Notes under the pieces: model-generated
Told to the model about the DNA's origin: nothing
The model's database searches: none
The model's input: only the letters and a program-made list of their open reading frames with translations
Program-made: the position numbers and the translations under genes
Shown here: in pieces, positions 22,773-24,888 of the stretch
How the letters are laid out: every line of letters begins with the position of its first letter
Numbering within the stretch: position 1 is the stretch's first letter
DNA from: Bacillota bacterium
Lineage (GTDB): Bacteria; Bacillota; Clostridia; Peptostreptococcales; Anaerovoracaceae
DNA length: 24,888 nt
Direction: 5' to 3'
Assembly (NCBI GenBank): GCA_017534025.1
Contig: JAFWDF010000016.1
Location: 1 to 24,888, forward strand

Positions 22773-23760
22773 TCGGAGCACCTCCTTCCGCAGCTTCGTT
22801 TCCGGCAGGCTGATCGCCGCCCGCCGCGCCGGCAGGGAGATTTCCGCCAGTCTTTCCGTCGCCGCCGTCGAAATACTGATCCGCGGATATGCGTTTCTTC
22901 TTCCGGTCCATCGTGACGATGAGGATGACCAGGAAGAGGATGGCCGTAATCATTTTCAGATCGGTAGACGGCAGGCCGGCCTTGATGGCCAGAGCCACAC
23001 AGGCTTTATACAGAATTGACCCGATCACCACGCTGGACGTAACCCGCATGAACGAGATCTTTTTGAACAGACTCAGTCCGATGATAACACTGGCCAGTCC
23101 GATGACTACGGTGCCCGGCCCCATGGAGGCGTCGTAGAACCGCTGCTGCTGCGCGTAAATACAGCCGCTCATCGTTACCAGCGCATTGGAGATCGACAGT
23201 CCGATGATCTTGATCATGCCCTTGTCCAGCCCGGTGGAAGTGACGATCGTTTCATTGTCGCCTACCGCCCGGAGCATGAAGCCCGATTTGGTGCTGAGAT
23301 ACCAGTCCAGCAGATATTTGGAAAGCATTGTGATAATGAAAATGATGACCACGGTGGCATAGGGCGCCAGCGCGCCGCTGAAAACGCGGTTGACAATTGC
23401 ATTATCAAAAATGGTAGCCTTTCCGTAAATCGGCAGATTGGCCCGCCCGGATGTCCGGATATGCACGGTGTAGAGCGCCGTCATCATGATAATGCCGGCC
23501 AGCAGGTCCCGCACCTTGAACTTTACGTGAATGACGCCGGTGCAGATGCCCACAATGGCGCCCGCAAAGAAGGAAACGAACACCGCCAGCAGCGGATTCA
23601 TGTCCCTGGAAATCATGGCCGCGGCAATGGAGGCGCCCAGCGGGAAACTGCCGTCCACAGTCAGATCCGGAAAATCCAGTATTTTATAGGTAATGTACAC
23701 GCCCAGGCCCATGATGGCATAGATCATGCCCTGTTCCAGTACGCTGAGAAATAACGACAC
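22765..23760 (-). CDS. ABC transporter permease (BPD_transp_2 / TrpY-type)
   Basis: This is the membrane subunit of the importer, 331 residues, with about eight hydrophobic segments and the branched-chain-amino-acid-type permease pattern. Features include ILDFPDLTVDGSFPLGA near the N-terminus, GVIHVKFKVRDLLAGIIMM, and a coupling segment with RAVGDNETIVTSTGLDKG. Relatives are annotated as tryptophan/tyrosine or general organic-solute permeases; the substrate cannot be fixed here. The start is GTG 23760, with AGGAGG 8 bases upstream. After the last helix a hydrophilic tail of about 40 residues (from about 290) becomes rich in Gly and Ala. The stop overlaps the ATPase start by eight bases. Confidence 0.9.
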   Translation of the reverse strand: MSLFLSVLEQGMIYAIMGLGVYITYKILDFPDLTVDGSFPLGASIAAAMISRDMNPLLAVFVSFFAGAIVGICTGVIHVKFKVRDLLAGIIMMTALYTVHIRTSGRANLPIYGKATIFDNAIVNRVFSGALAPYATVVIIFIITMLSKYLLDWYLSTKSGFMLRAVGDNETIVTSTGLDKGMIKIIGLSISNALVTMSGCIYAQQQRFYDASMGPGTVVIGLASVIIGLSLFKKISFMRVTSSVVIGSILYKACVALAIKAGLPSTDLKMITAILFLVILIVTMDRKKKRISADQYFDGGDGKTGGNLPAGAAGGDQPAGNEAAEGGAPNA

Positions 23761-23811
23761 GATGAAAACCTCCTGCGAATGAAGCGGCCGCGCAGCCGGC
23801 GGTCAGAATCC

Positions 23812-23824
23812 GGCGGTGTCCGCC
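23812..23824 (-). other. small GC hairpin between binding-protein and permease genes
   Basis: GGCGG (23812-23816) and CCGCC (23820-23824) form a 5-bp stem with a 3-base loop, 12 bases after the binding-protein stop. Similar stems after the binding-protein gene often protect the upstream mRNA and keep it in excess over the transporter subunits. That role is inferred. Confidence 0.3.
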
Positions 23825-23836
23825 CCAAAATATTAA

Positions 23837-24871
23837 TTAGGAAACCGTAATTTCGCTGAACACTTCCTTGGCGCCGGAAATCACGGAATCATTGATGCTG
23901 AAACCGATCTTGTCCGCAGCAGCCGTATTAATATAGAGATCCGCCTGGCTGGCAGAAATGAACGGTGTTTCCTGTGCGGTGGCTTCGCCCTTCAGGATCT
24001 TTGCGGCCATCACGCCGGTGTCATAACCCAGCGAGTAGTAATCGATGCCCATGGAAGCGACGCAGCCGCTCTTTACCTGTTCGATTTCGCTGCCGAATAC
24101 CGGAATGCCCTGGGTATTTGCCTTGTCCAGTACTGTCTGGAGTGCTTCTACAACGGTATTGTCCGTCAGATTGCACAGGCAGTCTACCTGCGTAACCAGA
24201 TTGGCCGCTGCCAGATCTACGTCGGAAATGGTATTGATGCCGGTGGAAATGATTTCGAAGCCATAGTCGCCGGCCAGCGATTCATAAGTCTTAATGGTGC
24301 TGACCGAATTGGTTTCACTGGTAGTATAGAGAATACCGATCTTTTTGGCTGTCGGCATCATGGTGCGGATCATCTGCAGCTGTTCCGATACCGGCAGAAC
24401 GTCGGAAGAACCGGTGACATTGCCGGTTCCGGTGCCGTCTTCATTGGCGAGGCCGGCTGCAACCGGGTCGGAAACCGCGGTGTAGACCGTCGGAATATCC
24501 GTGTTCATAGCGGCGTTGAAAGCGCTCTGGGCGGAAGGGGTAGCGATGGCGGCGATCAGATCCACACTGCCGACGAAGCTCTCCGCAATCTGGCTGGCTG
24601 TGCCTGTATCCGCCTGGGCGTTCTGGTAATCTACATGCAGATTCTTGCCGTCTTCAATGCCCTGCGAAGCAAGACCGGCCAGGAAGCCTTCCCGGCAATT
24701 GTCCAGAGAACCGTGTTCCGCAAACTGGGATATGCCGACTTTGTAGCTGCCGGCAGCCAGGTCCGCGTCCGCGGAGCCCGCATTCTGATTGGAAGCGCCG
24801 CCGGAACCGCAGCCTGCCAGCGTCAGCAGCATCATGGCCGCTGTCATGGTCATTGCAATAATTTTTTTCAT
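23837..24871 (-). CDS. ABC transporter substrate-binding lipoprotein (ABC_sub_bind / TrpX-type)
   Basis: The 344-residue protein starts with a lipoprotein signal peptide (MKKIIAMTMTAAMMLLTLAG, lipobox LAGC, Cys21) and a short Ser/Gly/Ala linker. A two-lobed binding domain follows (about 43-340). Typical PF04392-like features are YKVGISQFAEHGSLDNCREGF, AIATPSAQSA, IPTVYTAVSDPVAAGL, GILYTTSETNS and a late GIDYYSLGYDTG. It would be lipid-anchored on the outer face and deliver the ligand to the permease downstream. Relatives bind aromatic amino acids or other small solutes; the ligand here is unknown. AAGGAGG lies 8 bases before ATG 24871. The promoter and any leader regulation lie beyond the window edge. 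Confidence 0.92.
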   Translation of the reverse strand: MKKIIAMTMTAAMMLLTLAGCGSGGASNQNAGSADADLAAGSYKVGISQFAEHGSLDNCREGFLAGLASQGIEDGKNLHVDYQNAQADTGTASQIAESFVGSVDLIAAIATPSAQSAFNAAMNTDIPTVYTAVSDPVAAGLANEDGTGTGNVTGSSDVLPVSEQLQMIRTMMPTAKKIGILYTTSETNSVSTIKTYESLAGDYGFEIISTGINTISDVDLAAANLVTQVDCLCNLTDNTVVEALQTVLDKANTQGIPVFGSEIEQVKSGCVASMGIDYYSLGYDTGVMAAKILKGEATAQETPFISASQADLYINTAAADKIGFSINDSVISGAKEVFSEITVS

Positions 24872-24888
24872 GAGTATCCTCCTTTTGA

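Overview
The window looks like chromosomal DNA of a moderately GC-rich, anaerobic member of Clostridia (Bacillota). The evidence is strong AGGAGG-type ribosome binding sites, the tig-clpP-clpX-lon-engB gene order, an AbrB-type regulator ending in a CxxC/CxxC knuckle, an LtaS-like phosphoglycerol transferase, and an XdhC-type molybdenum hydroxylase maturation protein. Almost everything is housekeeping or cell-envelope content. I see no rRNA, tRNA, CRISPR array, insertion sequence, phage gene or defence system.

Layout. 1-1778 (+): the 3' part of an XdhC-family gene, then a NifS/IscS-type cysteine desulfurase. 1830-3223 (+): asparaginyl-tRNA synthetase, apparently broken by a missing base near 1895. 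3349-5100 (+): a metallo-beta-lactamase/beta-CASP nuclease-type protein. 5217-5864 (+): a CYTH-domain phosphatase-type protein. 5937-12506 (+): the protein quality-control block of trigger factor, ClpP, ClpX, Lon and the ribosome-assembly GTPase EngB. 12603-14275 (+): a small DUF1232 membrane protein, hypoxanthine phosphoribosyltransferase and a divergent deoxyribose-phosphate aldolase. 14396-15047 (-): an AbrB-type regulator and a small one-helix membrane protein. 15417-16688 (+): MurA. 16812-17517 (-): a VanY-type carboxypeptidase lacking its N-terminal part. 17744-19135 (-): MurC. 19394-21844 (+): an LtaS-like enzyme with a glycine-rich repetitive tail. 21999-24871 (-): a complete three-gene ABC importer of the TrpXYZ/ABC_sub_bind type.

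How the genes fit together. MurA and MurC act in peptidoglycan precursor synthesis. The VanY fragment and the LtaS-like protein belong to wall and polymer remodelling. ClpXP, Lon and trigger factor handle folding and proteolysis. HPRT and DeoC belong to nucleotide salvage.

Most useful irregularities. (1) A single-base frameshift in asnS. (2) A probable rearrangement or assembly junction near 17518-17528, where a minus-strand vanY loses its 5' end exactly where an apparently genuine plus-strand C-terminus begins. (3) A 7-residue tandem repeat tail on the LtaS-like protein. (4) Several structured leaders and operator-like dyads: at abrB, at the small membrane-protein gene, between clpP and clpX, and before asnS. 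I did not find a convincing undescribed multi-gene system.
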